64,000 nucleotides of DNA, from NCBI RefSeq assembly GCF_014635545.1, contig NZ_BMDA01000001.1, positions 884,739-948,738 of the forward strand, written 5' to 3'. This document shows, piece after piece, positions 27,284 to 35,869 of the stretch. Made by a program: the position numbers and the translations under genes. A model generated the notes under the pieces. The model was not told the DNA's origin. It was given only the letters and a program-made list of their open reading frames with translations, and did not search any database. Source of the stretch: Acinetobacter courvalinii. GTDB lineage: Bacteria; Pseudomonadota; Gammaproteobacteria; Pseudomonadales; Moraxellaceae. Position 1 is the stretch's first letter. Every line of letters starts with the position of its first letter.

Positions 27284-27564
27284 GATCCTGTACATGAGTG
27301 TAATGCCAGATAAGACTTAACAATTTAGGCAAAGCAAATGTATTAAAAATGAAGATTTACTTTTCGGAATAACTTTAATCTGTATTTTTTATTGGCAAAA
27401 TTATAACCTGCTTATTTTTTATGATAATTAAGAGCCCGTAATTCTAAAAATATTATTAATTTTTATTAATAATAAATAGGCCTTTTCAGCTTAAAAAGAT
27501 GATTCTTATGTGCATTCTCTTGAGCTTATAAAGAACGTATTCAATTAAAAAAATGGAGCTTCGC
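27284..27564. other. AT-rich gene-free spacer
   Basis: Between the acnB terminator and the SUMF1-type lipoprotein gene I see no gene, only AT-rich sequence that presumably carries the promoter of the latter. Confidence 0.4.
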
Positions 27565-28989
27565 ATGAAGACTTTATCTACAGGCTATCTCAAAGCAGCT
27601 GGTATCTTGTTTTTAGGATATTTTCTGGTTGCGTGCAATGATGATAAAAATGAAATTAGTTCGGAATACAAGCAACAGGCGACCAGTACTGCGTTAAAGG
27701 CTTTAAGTGAACGTTTGGTATGGCAAAATAATCAATGTGATGCAGTATATGCAGGAATTCTTGATCAAAACCTTAAGGCAAAAACGGCTTTACAGAAACT
27801 GAGGGCATCATTAACCAGTTCCGAAAATAATCTCGCTGCTTTTATTGATCAGCGAATGTTACCTAAATTATTACAACTTGAGTCAGAATCCAGCTTCCTG
27901 CAGCAACGTTGTAATGCACCAGATTATGATGGTTCAGGCGTCAGTATGGAGCGCCCAGCCATGTTGCGTGAAATGGTCAGTGAGTGGCAGGGTACCATTA
28001 ACTTATTAACCCGGCAGTTAAATAATCCTCCTCAAATGGATAAGCCAATCCAACTGGCAAAACTGACAAATACTGAAGTAAATGTGAATACTGCAGCCTT
28101 ATTTAAATTTAAGGACTGCGCAGATCAATTTTGTCCAGAGCTGACAGTTATTCCAAAGGGCAGTTATCAGATGGGAGGTTCGTCAGCTGAGCATGAAAGA
28201 GAAGAGGTACCAGATCAGGCAAGACCCTATGAATTGCCACAACATCAGGTCAATATTACCCAGCCATTTGCAATGGCGTCCCACGAAACCACTGTGGCCC
28301 AGTTTCAGCAATTCCAGAAAGAAACAGGCTGGGAGGTGCAAGGGTGCCGCAATTGGGAGGTCCGTGATGGTGACTTTAATATGTGGTATCGCAATGATTT
28401 AAGTCCGAGTAACCCGGGATTTGCTCAAACTGCCCAAGATCCGGTCGTGTGTGTACGCCGCGAAGATGGTCAGGCATTCACGGCATGGCTTTCTAAAAAG
28501 ACAGGAAAAACCTATCGTTTGCCAACTGAGGCAGAATGGGAGTATGCGGCTAGAGCGGGATCATCAACGACCTTTTATTGGGGTAACGATCCTGAGCGTG
28601 ATCAAGCTTGTAAATATGCCAATGTTCTGGATATAACCACGACTTCAACCGAAAAGAATACTGCGGCATGGCGTTCATTTAACTGTAGTGATGGCTATGC
28701 TTATACCGCACCTGTAGGTTCATTTTTACCGAATGCTTTTGGACTATATGATGTCCTTGCCAATGCCCGTGAATGGGTAGATGATTGTTGGCATGCCAAT
28801 TATCAAGGTGCACCGACTACTCAGGCACGTTGGGGCGCCGAGAATAATGGCTTGTGTCATTTCCCTGTATTACGTGGTGGAGCATGGATTTACAATGTGC
28901 ATAACGTCCGTACTGCTTATCGTAATGCTTATTATTCATCTCAGGCCAGCTCAACCATGTGGGGCTTTCGTGTAGTGCGGGAAATTTGA
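27565..28989 (+). CDS. SUMF1/formylglycine-generating-enzyme-like lipoprotein
   Basis: The start is the ATG at 27565, because GGAG lies 6 bases upstream; an earlier ATG at 27553 would put the ribosome site inside the gene. The 474-residue protein has a lipobox L-V-A-C near residue 24, a helical region to about 170 and then a SUMF1-type domain: P-K-G-S-Y-Q-M-G-G-S, Y-R-L-P-T-E-A-E-W-E-Y-A-A-R near 320 and V-L-R-G-G-A-W-I-Y near 437. The paired cysteines that true formylglycine-generating enzymes carry just after R-G-G-S-W are absent, so sulfatase activation is unlikely. Such lipoproteins often have binding or scaffold roles in the envelope. Confidence 0.82.
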   Translation: MKTLSTGYLKAAGILFLGYFLVACNDDKNEISSEYKQQATSTALKALSERLVWQNNQCDAVYAGILDQNLKAKTALQKLRASLTSSENNLAAFIDQRMLPKLLQLESESSFLQQRCNAPDYDGSGVSMERPAMLREMVSEWQGTINLLTRQLNNPPQMDKPIQLAKLTNTEVNVNTAALFKFKDCADQFCPELTVIPKGSYQMGGSSAEHEREEVPDQARPYELPQHQVNITQPFAMASHETTVAQFQQFQKETGWEVQGCRNWEVRDGDFNMWYRNDLSPSNPGFAQTAQDPVVCVRREDGQAFTAWLSKKTGKTYRLPTEAEWEYAARAGSSTTFYWGNDPERDQACKYANVLDITTTSTEKNTAAWRSFNCSDGYAYTAPVGSFLPNAFGLYDVLANAREWVDDCWHANYQGAPTTQARWGAENNGLCHFPVLRGGAWIYNVHNVRTAYRNAYYSSQASSTMWGFRVVREI

Positions 28990-29050
28990 TAAAGAATAAG
29001 AAACCTGAATTTGTTCAATTGACCTAATCGATTGTTTTTGCTAAAAATCA

Positions 29051-29078
29051 GGGCTGAGTAATCAGCCCTTATTTTTTA
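29051..29078 (+). terminator. Terminator resembling that of acnB
   Basis: A 7-bp stem, GGGCTGA (29051-29057) with TCAGCCC (29062-29068), is followed by TTATTTTTT. The 33 bases at 29045-29077 match the acnB terminator at 27250-27282 at 31 positions. Confidence 0.8.
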
Positions 29079-29082
29079 TAAA

Positions 29083-29664
29083 ATGAAAAGTATTTTGAAT
29101 ATAAAAGGTAATATTTATGAACTAGTTAATATTATCCATAAAAATCATAAGGTTGAGGATTTAGCAACAGCAATTAAAGGTTTGGTTTCTCTAATATTAA
29201 AGGATTATCCTTATTTAAAACCGCCAAAATTTTTAATTATTCCGACAAAAACCTTAGCATTTTCTGTCTGGTATCAGGAACCAAATGCAATTACAGAGAC
29301 TTTATTGATTGAGCAAAATGGTTTTACTGCTTATTTATGGAGGTGTGATGACCAAAAATGGTATTTGGATGATTTAGATTCTGAACCTCATGAATTTGCT
29401 CGTAAATTAATAGAGAATATACCCGTATTTCATTCTATTCCTGAAAATCCTAAAGACATTAAACATTTACTTGAAATAGGTATAATGGATTTTGATGCTA
29501 ATTTTTGTCCAAAGTTTTCAGAAAGAAAACTAGAAGATGATAGGGAGGTTCTTACATGGGATGATCGTTTTTTGTTGGTAGGAACTCAGCTAGAAAATCT
29601 TAAACTTTATAGCCATGAAGAGTGGAAAGCTTTCATAGATAGAGATAACTACCATTTAAATTGA
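29083..29664 (+). CDS. Orphan hypothetical protein in low-GC DNA
   Basis: The 193-residue protein has no signal sequence or membrane segment and is acidic, with many Trp and aromatic residues (W-R-C-D-D-Q-K-W-Y-L-D-D near residue 90, W-D-D-R-F-L-L-V near 165). I do not recognise it. The DNA is much poorer in GC than its neighbours: the 60 bases at 29101-29160 hold 13 G or C, against 34 in 24541-24600 of acnB. The ATG comes only 4 bases after the terminator T run and lacks a ribosome site. The size and soluble, acidic make-up resemble immunity proteins, but this is inference. It is followed 10 bases later by another orphan. Confidence 0.65.
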   Translation: MKSILNIKGNIYELVNIIHKNHKVEDLATAIKGLVSLILKDYPYLKPPKFLIIPTKTLAFSVWYQEPNAITETLLIEQNGFTAYLWRCDDQKWYLDDLDSEPHEFARKLIENIPVFHSIPENPKDIKHLLEIGIMDFDANFCPKFSERKLEDDREVLTWDDRFLLVGTQLENLKLYSHEEWKAFIDRDNYHLN

Positions 29665-29674
29665 GGTTCTATTT

Positions 29675-30175
29675 ATGGCATTACTACATGATTTTGTTTT
29701 ATTAAATAAAAATGAATTCTCTTATGATGATTGCTGCGAGCTAGTCGGTAAGGTTTCTCATGATGTTTCAATCCATGATGATCTTATTATTTATTTTAAT
29801 GATTTTTTAAAATGGATACCTACCTATAATCCAAGTTTAAAAGTTAGGCATACTGGTTTAAATTATTATGGTGTAACAGTGATTGATGGAGATGGAGCTA
29901 AAGAAGCATTTCAATTGTTTTCTAGTCTAGTTAATATTTTAAAGTTATCGCCACAAGTTTTAACCTTAACAGGCGAGTATACTTTTATTCATGCATATGA
30001 TAATGTGATTGACCCAAATGAAAATGTTGATCGTATTTTAAGACAAACAGCAGGTTATGAAAAAATCATTATGCAAAAGAATGAAGTTATACAAAAAATT
30101 GAAATATTGGCAGAACTTATGCAGAAGGTCATTGATTCTAATAATAGTTTATATGTTCTACATTTGGGAATCTAA
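29675..30175 (+). CDS. Second orphan hypothetical protein in low-GC DNA
   Basis: The 166-residue protein starts at 29675 with TTGAGG upstream. It has no signal peptide or membrane segment. The N-terminal part is acidic, with D-D-C-C near residue 15; the C-terminal 40 residues form an amphipathic helix. It shows no similarity to the preceding protein that I can see. GC is again very low, so the two genes probably arrived together. The family is unknown; orphan immunity or antitoxin functions fit the size but are not shown. A bidirectional-looking terminator follows. Confidence 0.65.
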   Translation: MALLHDFVLLNKNEFSYDDCCELVGKVSHDVSIHDDLIIYFNDFLKWIPTYNPSLKVRHTGLNYYGVTVIDGDGAKEAFQLFSSLVNILKLSPQVLTLTGEYTFIHAYDNVIDPNENVDRILRQTAGYEKIIMQKNEVIQKIEILAELMQKVIDSNNSLYVLHLGI

Positions 30176-30180
30176 ATTTA

Positions 30181-30222
30181 GAGGAACATTCCTAATCGTA
30201 CAGAATGTTCCTCTGCTTTTTA
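30181..30222 (+). terminator. Rho-independent terminator
   Basis: An 11-bp stem, GAGGAACATTC (30181-30191) with GAATGTTCCTC (30203-30213), is followed by TGCTTTTT. Confidence 0.8.
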
Positions 30223-30224
30223 AA

Positions 30225-31682
30225 TCACCAATAACCTAACACTTTCCACCAAAGTCCGCCAATCACCACAAAGATGATGATATTGACGACACTCATGACA
30301 AAGCCAGCTTTCCACCATTCACCCAGTGTGGTGTAACCCGAACCAAATACCACAGGCGATGTGCCCGTCGCATAATGGGTTAAGGTCATCATGATGCTAG
30401 AAGCTGCTGCCATCATTAAGGCAAATAACATCGGTGGAGCACCCAGCGCCAGTCCAGCTGTATAAAAGGCTGCAAACATGGCAGTGATGTGTGCCGTGGT
30501 ACTGGCAAACATATAATGTGCATAGAGATAGGCCAGCATCAGCAATAAACAGGCAGGCATCCAGCTGAGACCCAAATGGCCAATTCCTGTTTCCAGTACG
30601 CCTGAGAACCATGTGATTAAACCGAGCTTATTTAAATAAGTCGCCATCATCACCAAAGCTGCGAACCAAGTGATGGTATCCCATGCGCTTTTTTGCGTCA
30701 GGATATCTTCCCAAGTCAGTACACCTGTAATTAGCAGCAAGCCCAAACCAATAAAGGCAGTCGTGGTCGGATCAACCGCCCAAGCTGAACCGAAAATCAT
30801 GGCAGGGATACCTGCCCATAACAGTAGTAAAATCCCAAATACACCCAGCATAATGATTTCATTTTTGCTGACAGGCCCCATTTCCTGCAACTTGGTTTTG
30901 GCAAACTGCGCTGCGTTTGGGGTTTCCTTAACTTCAGGTGGATACATCCAGTACATGATTAACGGCATGATGATCAAGGCAATTAAGCCCGGTAATAACA
31001 TGGCCAGTGCCCAGGTACTCCAGCTCAATGAAATCTGACTGTTGGTTGCTTTCGCTACCAGATCCACCACCAAAGGGTTAGGGGCGGTTGCGGTAATAAA
31101 CATGGCAGAGGTAATCGGATTGGCTTGGTAGTTGACCAAGGCTAAATATTTCCCCATGCGTCCTTCAGTGCCTTTGGCAGGGTCAGAGTCGTAACTGGTC
31201 GAAATTGCACGGACAATCGGGTGAATAATCCCGCCACCACGTGCCGTATTGCTTGGGGTAACCGGTGCAAGAATCAGTTCAGACAGCACCATGCTATAAC
31301 CGATACCAATGGTTTTCTTGCCCCACACCGCGATAAATAAATAGCCCAGTCGTGCGCCCAATCCGGTTTTTTGCAAGCCTTTGGAGATCATGATCGAAAT
31401 ACCGATTAACCAGATCAGTGGATTGGCAAAGCTGCTGAGCGCATCCTGAATGGCACCACTTGGGCTATCGTTGGTAACACCGGTCACAGCGACCAAAGTA
31501 ATGGCAATAATCGCAATTGCACCGATCGGCATGGCTTTACCAATAATGGCGGCAATCACACCAACAAACATCGCCAATAAATGCCATGCATCAGGATCGA
31601 CGCCAGCAGGTACAGGAATCACGAACCAGATAATCAATGCAATAAATAAAGAGATCAGCGTCGGGAGAGCTTTAAATCCCAT
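30225..31682 (-). CDS. DASS-family (SLC13-type) dicarboxylate/citrate transporter
   Basis: The 485-residue protein has about 12-14 membrane segments and the DASS family signatures S-N-T-A-R-G-G-G-I-I-H-P-I near residue 146 and T-H-Y-A-T-G-T-S-P-V-V-F-G near 442. This is the CitT/TtdT/2-oxoglutarate-malate translocator branch, whose members exchange or symport C4-dicarboxylates, tartrate or citrate across the inner membrane. The exact substrate cannot be told. An AAGGGG site lies 7 bases before the ATG at 31682. It converges on the low-GC genes and is divergent from the channel gene. Confidence 0.87.
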   Translation of the reverse strand: MGFKALPTLISLFIALIIWFVIPVPAGVDPDAWHLLAMFVGVIAAIIGKAMPIGAIAIIAITLVAVTGVTNDSPSGAIQDALSSFANPLIWLIGISIMISKGLQKTGLGARLGYLFIAVWGKKTIGIGYSMVLSELILAPVTPSNTARGGGIIHPIVRAISTSYDSDPAKGTEGRMGKYLALVNYQANPITSAMFITATAPNPLVVDLVAKATNSQISLSWSTWALAMLLPGLIALIIMPLIMYWMYPPEVKETPNAAQFAKTKLQEMGPVSKNEIIMLGVFGILLLLWAGIPAMIFGSAWAVDPTTTAFIGLGLLLITGVLTWEDILTQKSAWDTITWFAALVMMATYLNKLGLITWFSGVLETGIGHLGLSWMPACLLLMLAYLYAHYMFASTTAHITAMFAAFYTAGLALGAPPMLFALMMAAASSIMMTLTHYATGTSPVVFGSGYTTLGEWWKAGFVMSVVNIIIFVVIGGLWWKVLGYW

Positions 31683-31951
31683 GTTAAATTCCCCTTGTTG
31701 TCACGGGTTTAATAAAATTTATAGTTCTTTATGAATGAATCGTTAAAGAAATAACCACGAAGCTTTTATTATGGTTGAAGCGGAGGCCCAACTGCAAAGA
31801 AAGTTTTGTTGAAACAGCGTCAGATAGCTCAATGTATTGGCAAATGATCTTGTTTTAAACCTAAAAATAGGGCTTCAAGTGAAAATCCCTTATCAAATTT
31901 GAAAACAACATGCTACATTTTGAGCTTGCTTGAACAGACAATAAGTACGGT

Positions 31952-32935
31952 ATGACTCAACTTTCATGGCAGCAATTAAGACGTTTTGTATATGACAATC
32001 TGCATAATGATGACTATAAAAGTACCGTCAGTACCTGCGTAAATTATCTGCTGATTGCCTTGATCATCGGTAACGTTGCTGCCGTTTTGCTGGAGTCTGT
32101 GAACGAGTTTTATCAACTGTATAAGCCGTATTTCGATATCTTTGAAAATCTCTCGATCATGATTTTTAGTGGCGAATATCTACTCAGGCTGTGGAGTATT
32201 GTTGAGCAAGAGCCACAAGAGGCGGCTTGGAAGCAACGTATTCGCTGGATGAAAAGTGGCGGGGCCATTATTGATTTATTGGCGATTCTACCTGCCTATC
32301 TCAACTTTATTGTGCCGATTGACTTACGTTTCTTACGAGTCTTACGTTTAGTCCGTTTATTGAAGCTGACGCGCTACTTTGTTTCCCTGCAAATTCTATT
32401 ACGCGTCATCCAGCGTGAAAAAGGTTCATTTCAGGCGGTCATTTTTATTCTGGTCATTATGATTGTCATGACCGCATCTGCGATTTATGTGGTTGAAAAT
32501 AAAGCCCAGCCTGAAGCCTTTAGTTCGATACCGCAATCGATGTGGTGGGCGGTGGTCACCCTCACCACAGTCGGTTATGGTGATGTGACCCCAGTAACTA
32601 ATTTGGGGCGGATACTGGGTGCATTTATTACCATTCTCGGTGTCGGTATTGCCGCTTTGCCCGCGGGTATTCTGGCTTCGGGTCTCGCCAATGAATTGAA
32701 TATGCGAAATCAGCGACTGGAACAGGAGTTTCGCGAAGTCTTGCAAGCCAAGGGGCTGGACTTGCTGCATGATCAGGTGGAAATTGAACGGATTCGCAAG
32801 AAAGTCGGTTTACCCAAAGAGCAGACCCATGAAATTATCATGCAACTGGTCAGGGAAAAGTTGCTTGAAGATCAGGAACAGGAAAAAAAGCATTACCGTT
32901 TTTGCCCGCATTGTGGTGAAAAGCTGACGGAATAA
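31952..32935 (+). CDS. Kv-type voltage-gated potassium channel
   Basis: The 327-residue protein has six membrane segments: S1 near residue 32, S2-S3 near 60-110, an S4 sensor with regularly spaced arginines (R-F-L-R-V-L-R-L-V-R-L-L-K near 126), S5, the pore with the K filter T-L-T-T-V-G-Y-G-D near 204, and S6 with L-P-A-G-I. The C-terminal cytoplasmic tail forms a helix and ends with a CxxC (F-C-P-H-C-G-E-K), which resembles half a zinc ribbon. It should conduct K ions gated by membrane voltage. It is monocistronic and far from other transport genes. Confidence 0.9.
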   Translation: MTQLSWQQLRRFVYDNLHNDDYKSTVSTCVNYLLIALIIGNVAAVLLESVNEFYQLYKPYFDIFENLSIMIFSGEYLLRLWSIVEQEPQEAAWKQRIRWMKSGGAIIDLLAILPAYLNFIVPIDLRFLRVLRLVRLLKLTRYFVSLQILLRVIQREKGSFQAVIFILVIMIVMTASAIYVVENKAQPEAFSSIPQSMWWAVVTLTTVGYGDVTPVTNLGRILGAFITILGVGIAALPAGILASGLANELNMRNQRLEQEFREVLQAKGLDLLHDQVEIERIRKKVGLPKEQTHEIIMQLVREKLLEDQEQEKKHYRFCPHCGEKLTE

Positions 32936-33108
32936 ATTGAATTATAAAGACAGCGCCTAAAATTAGACTTCATTTCATAGAAATTTATTTTTATCTGAAT
33001 AATAAGAAGAAGCAGGTAAGGAAGCATGAATTATTTTAATTTTTTTGCATAAATTTTTCTGATTCTGATCTGCTTAAATTAGTTTTAAGCATGATTAAAA
33101 AAAGTTAA

Positions 33109-33123
33109 CAATAATCTTTCTCA
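33109..33123 (+). promoter_or_regulatory. Possible Fur box upstream of the siderophore ABC genes
   Basis: Read on the minus strand the site is TGAGAAAGATTATTG. Against the 7-1-7 Fur consensus TGATAATnATTATCA it agrees at 10 of 14 positions. It lies about 80 bases before the first permease gene. It is a weak match, supported mainly by context. Confidence 0.4.
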
Positions 33124-33202
33124 TTTATGCTACTTTTCTAGTAATTAAATTGTAATTTTTAAGCTTATTTTAAGTTTATGTAACTGATGAAGTTCTCCTG
33201 AC

Positions 33203-34159
33203 ATGATTAAGCGGCGTTATCTGATTTTATTGTTACTGCCACTGGCAATGATTTCCTTATTTGTCGGCGTAGGCGAGATGAGTCTTGCGGGTTTGTGGGC
33301 GGGTAACCCTCAAGACTGGCAACTGTTCTGGACTAGCCGTTTACCGCGTCTGATGGCAATTGTTGTGGCGGGTGCGGGGCTGAGTGTCTGCGGTCTGATC
33401 ATGCAGTCGTTGAGTCGTAACCGCTTTGTGTCTCCCACCACCGCAGGTCTATATGACTGTGCCCGTTTAGGTGTTCTGGTTTCAATCATTTTACTGCCGA
33501 GTGCTTCAATTTTTATTAAAACAGGTTTTGCCATTGCGGTAACGCTTATTGGTGCGATGGCCTTTATGAGTATTCTGGCGACGCTCAAGCATCGTGATAC
33601 GGTTTTTGTGCCACTGGTGGGGATGATTTTTGGCAGTATCATTTCAGCCTTTACCACCTTTATTGCGTTACAACTGGATTTATTACAGAACCTAGCGGGT
33701 TGGTTACAAGGCGACTTTTCCACCATTTTAAATGGGCAATACGAGCTGATCTATCTCAGCGTGCCCGTTCTGATCCTGATTTATTTCTTTGCCAATCGTT
33801 TTGTTCTGGCTGGCTTGGGACAGGATTTTGCCACCAATCTGGGGCTGAATTATAAACAGACGCTTTTTATTGGCCTGTTACTGGTGTCAGTGATTACCGG
33901 AGTGGTGATTGTGACCGTCGGGGCGATTCCATTTCTCGGTTTGATTGTACCGAATCTGGTGAGCTTATACCTCGGTGACAATATCCGGAAAACCCTTTCT
34001 CATACTGCATTGTTGGGTGCTTTGCTGGTTCTGCTTTGCGATGTATTTGGTCGGGTGGTGATTTTCCCTTATGAGGTCTCTGTCAGTCTGATTATGGGGG
34101 TAGTGGGCAGTGTCATTTTCTTGTGGCTGCTGCTTAGGAGATACCGCTATGCCTCATAA
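33203..34159 (+). CDS. Iron-siderophore ABC transporter permease, first subunit
   Basis: The 318-residue protein is a FecCD/BtuC-type permease with about nine membrane helices. Typical pieces are L-W-T-S-R-L-P-R-L near residue 41, a G-L-I-M-Q-S-L-S-R-N motif near 65, and G-L-I-V-P-N-L-V-S near 250 that contacts the ATPase. It resembles the FatD/VctD/YclN group that transports ferric catecholate or hydroxamate siderophores across the inner membrane. It is the first gene of a four-gene operon, with the next start 11 bases inside its end. Regulation by iron is suggested by a weak Fur-like site upstream. Confidence 0.88.
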   Translation: MIKRRYLILLLLPLAMISLFVGVGEMSLAGLWAGNPQDWQLFWTSRLPRLMAIVVAGAGLSVCGLIMQSLSRNRFVSPTTAGLYDCARLGVLVSIILLPSASIFIKTGFAIAVTLIGAMAFMSILATLKHRDTVFVPLVGMIFGSIISAFTTFIALQLDLLQNLAGWLQGDFSTILNGQYELIYLSVPVLILIYFFANRFVLAGLGQDFATNLGLNYKQTLFIGLLLVSVITGVVIVTVGAIPFLGLIVPNLVSLYLGDNIRKTLSHTALLGALLVLLCDVFGRVVIFPYEVSVSLIMGVVGSVIFLWLLLRRYRYAS

Positions 34160-35105
34160 AACCAAGTTAATGATTTTAGCTGTAGCTGTGATTGCAAGTA
34201 TTGCACTCTATCTTGGCTGGAATCTGGGCGTGGCCTGGCAGTATGTCTTAAATCTGCGTTTAAAAACGGTTGCAGCCATCGTGGTAGCGGGAACTGCGGT
34301 TGGTGTTTCGACTTTGGTTTTCCATACCATTGTCAATAATCGGGTGGTGACGCCGCAGGCATTGGGACTGGATAAATTATATGAACTGTCTAAAACGGCG
34401 ATTATCTATTTCTTTGGTGCCAGCACGTTATTGTCACTGAATTTTGTCACGGATTATCTGATCAGTCTGCTGCTCATGGTGACTTTTGCCTTGCTGCTGT
34501 ATCGCTTTATTTTCCAGAAAGTGGCGCAGCAAAATATTTATTTCCTGCTGTTGGTAGGGCTGATCTGTTCGACTTTATTCGACAACATGAGCACTTTTTT
34601 TCAGGTCTTGCTCGATCCGGATGAATTCCAGATTGCTGCCTATGCCGGCTTTGCCAGTTTTAATGTGGTGAAGCTGGAAACGGTGGGCTTGTCCTTACTC
34701 ACCATTGTGCCGATTCTGTTGTATAGCTTAAAGCATTATCACACGCTCGATGTGATGGCGCTGGGACGAGATCATGCGCTGAATCTGGGACTGGATTATG
34801 ACAAGACCAGTCGCTTGTTGTTGATTCTGGTGGTATTGGCACTGGCTTCTGCAACAGCTTTGGCTGGCCCAATGATGTTCCTGGGTCTGTTGGTACTCAA
34901 CATTACCCTGGAAATGTTCAAGACCCATCAACATCATATCTTACTGCTGGGCATCATTCTGGTCAGCATTCTGTGTCTGATGCTTGGACAGTTCATGGTG
35001 CTGCATGTGCTGAATTTCAAAACCACGCTCAGTGTGATTATTAACTTTGTCGGTGGAATTTATTTCTTCTGGATTTTATTGAAGGAAAATAAAAAATGGC
35101 AATAG
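34149..35105 (+). CDS. Iron-siderophore ABC transporter permease, second subunit
   Basis: The 318-residue protein begins at the ATG at 34149, with TAGGAG 8 bases upstream, overlapping the first permease gene by 11 bases; a longer reading from 34110 has no site. It is again a FecCD-type permease with about nine helices and shares L-R-L-K-T-V-A-A-I-V-V-A-G-T near residue 35 with the FatC/VctG/YclO group. With the first subunit it forms the heterodimeric channel. Its end overlaps the ATPase gene by 10 bases, which points to translational coupling throughout the operon. Confidence 0.88.
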   Translation: MPHKTKLMILAVAVIASIALYLGWNLGVAWQYVLNLRLKTVAAIVVAGTAVGVSTLVFHTIVNNRVVTPQALGLDKLYELSKTAIIYFFGASTLLSLNFVTDYLISLLLMVTFALLLYRFIFQKVAQQNIYFLLLVGLICSTLFDNMSTFFQVLLDPDEFQIAAYAGFASFNVVKLETVGLSLLTIVPILLYSLKHYHTLDVMALGRDHALNLGLDYDKTSRLLLILVVLALASATALAGPMMFLGLLVLNITLEMFKTHQHHILLLGIILVSILCLMLGQFMVLHVLNFKTTLSVIINFVGGIYFFWILLKENKKWQ

Positions 35106-35860
35106 AGCTCAAGCATTTAAGTAAAAGCTATCAGCAACAGCGGGTCGTGAATGACCTATCGCTGAATATTGCCAAAGGGCAATTTACCGCATTTATTGGG
35201 CCGAATGGTGCAGGCAAAAGTACCGTGCTTTCGATGATGAGTCGTTTAATCGAAGCGGATCAGGGGCAGGTTTTACTCGATGGTCAAGACTTGCAACAGA
35301 TGAAAAGTGCCGATATTGCCAAAAAACTGGCGATCTTGAAGCAGTCCAACCATACCGAGTTGCGTCTCAGTATCGAGGATCTGGTCGCTTTTGGCCGCTT
35401 TCCGTATTCACAAGGACGCCTGACTGAACAAGACCTTCAAGTGATTGACCGTTGCATTGCCTATATGGATTTAGATGCCTTACGCCACCGACAAATCAGC
35501 GAATTGTCGGGTGGACAGCGACAACGTGCCTATATTGCCATGATTTTGGCACAGGACACGGACTATATCTTGCTGGATGAACCCTTGAACAATCTGGATA
35601 TGAAGCACTCTTCCCAGATTATGCGGGTGTTAAAAGATTTGGCCGAGAATCATGGCAAATCCATCATTGTGGTGATTCATGACATTAACTTTGCTTCCGT
35701 CTATGCCGATCATATCATTGCCATGAAAGAAGGTGAGTTGCTGTATCAAGGGCATCCACAACAGTTGATGGATGAACGTATTCTCCAAGATATTTTCGAT
35801 TTCCATATTCCGATCCAGCAGGTTCAGCAACATAAATTAGGTTTGTATTTTATTAGTTAG
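35096..35860 (+). CDS. Iron-siderophore ABC transporter ATP-binding protein
   Basis: The 254-residue protein is a complete ABC ATPase: Walker A G-P-N-G-A-G-K-S-T near residue 36, a Q-loop Gln in K-Q-S-N near 84, signature L-S-G-G-Q-R-Q-R near 138, Walker B Y-I-L-L-D-E-P near 156 and the switch His in V-I-H-D near 191. It belongs to the FepC/YclP branch of siderophore importers and powers the two permeases encoded just upstream. It overlaps the second permease gene by 10 bases. The substrate-binding protein gene follows 9 bases later. Confidence 0.92.
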   Translation: MAIELKHLSKSYQQQRVVNDLSLNIAKGQFTAFIGPNGAGKSTVLSMMSRLIEADQGQVLLDGQDLQQMKSADIAKKLAILKQSNHTELRLSIEDLVAFGRFPYSQGRLTEQDLQVIDRCIAYMDLDALRHRQISELSGGQRQRAYIAMILAQDTDYILLDEPLNNLDMKHSSQIMRVLKDLAENHGKSIIVVIHDINFASVYADHIIAMKEGELLYQGHPQQLMDERILQDIFDFHIPIQQVQQHKLGLYFIS

Positions 35861-35869
35861 GAGCTTGTT

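Noticed and set aside
29083-30175. Toxin-antitoxin module
   Set aside because: Both proteins are larger than typical antitoxins and show no toxin motif or DNA-binding domain, so only a tentative immunity idea is kept.
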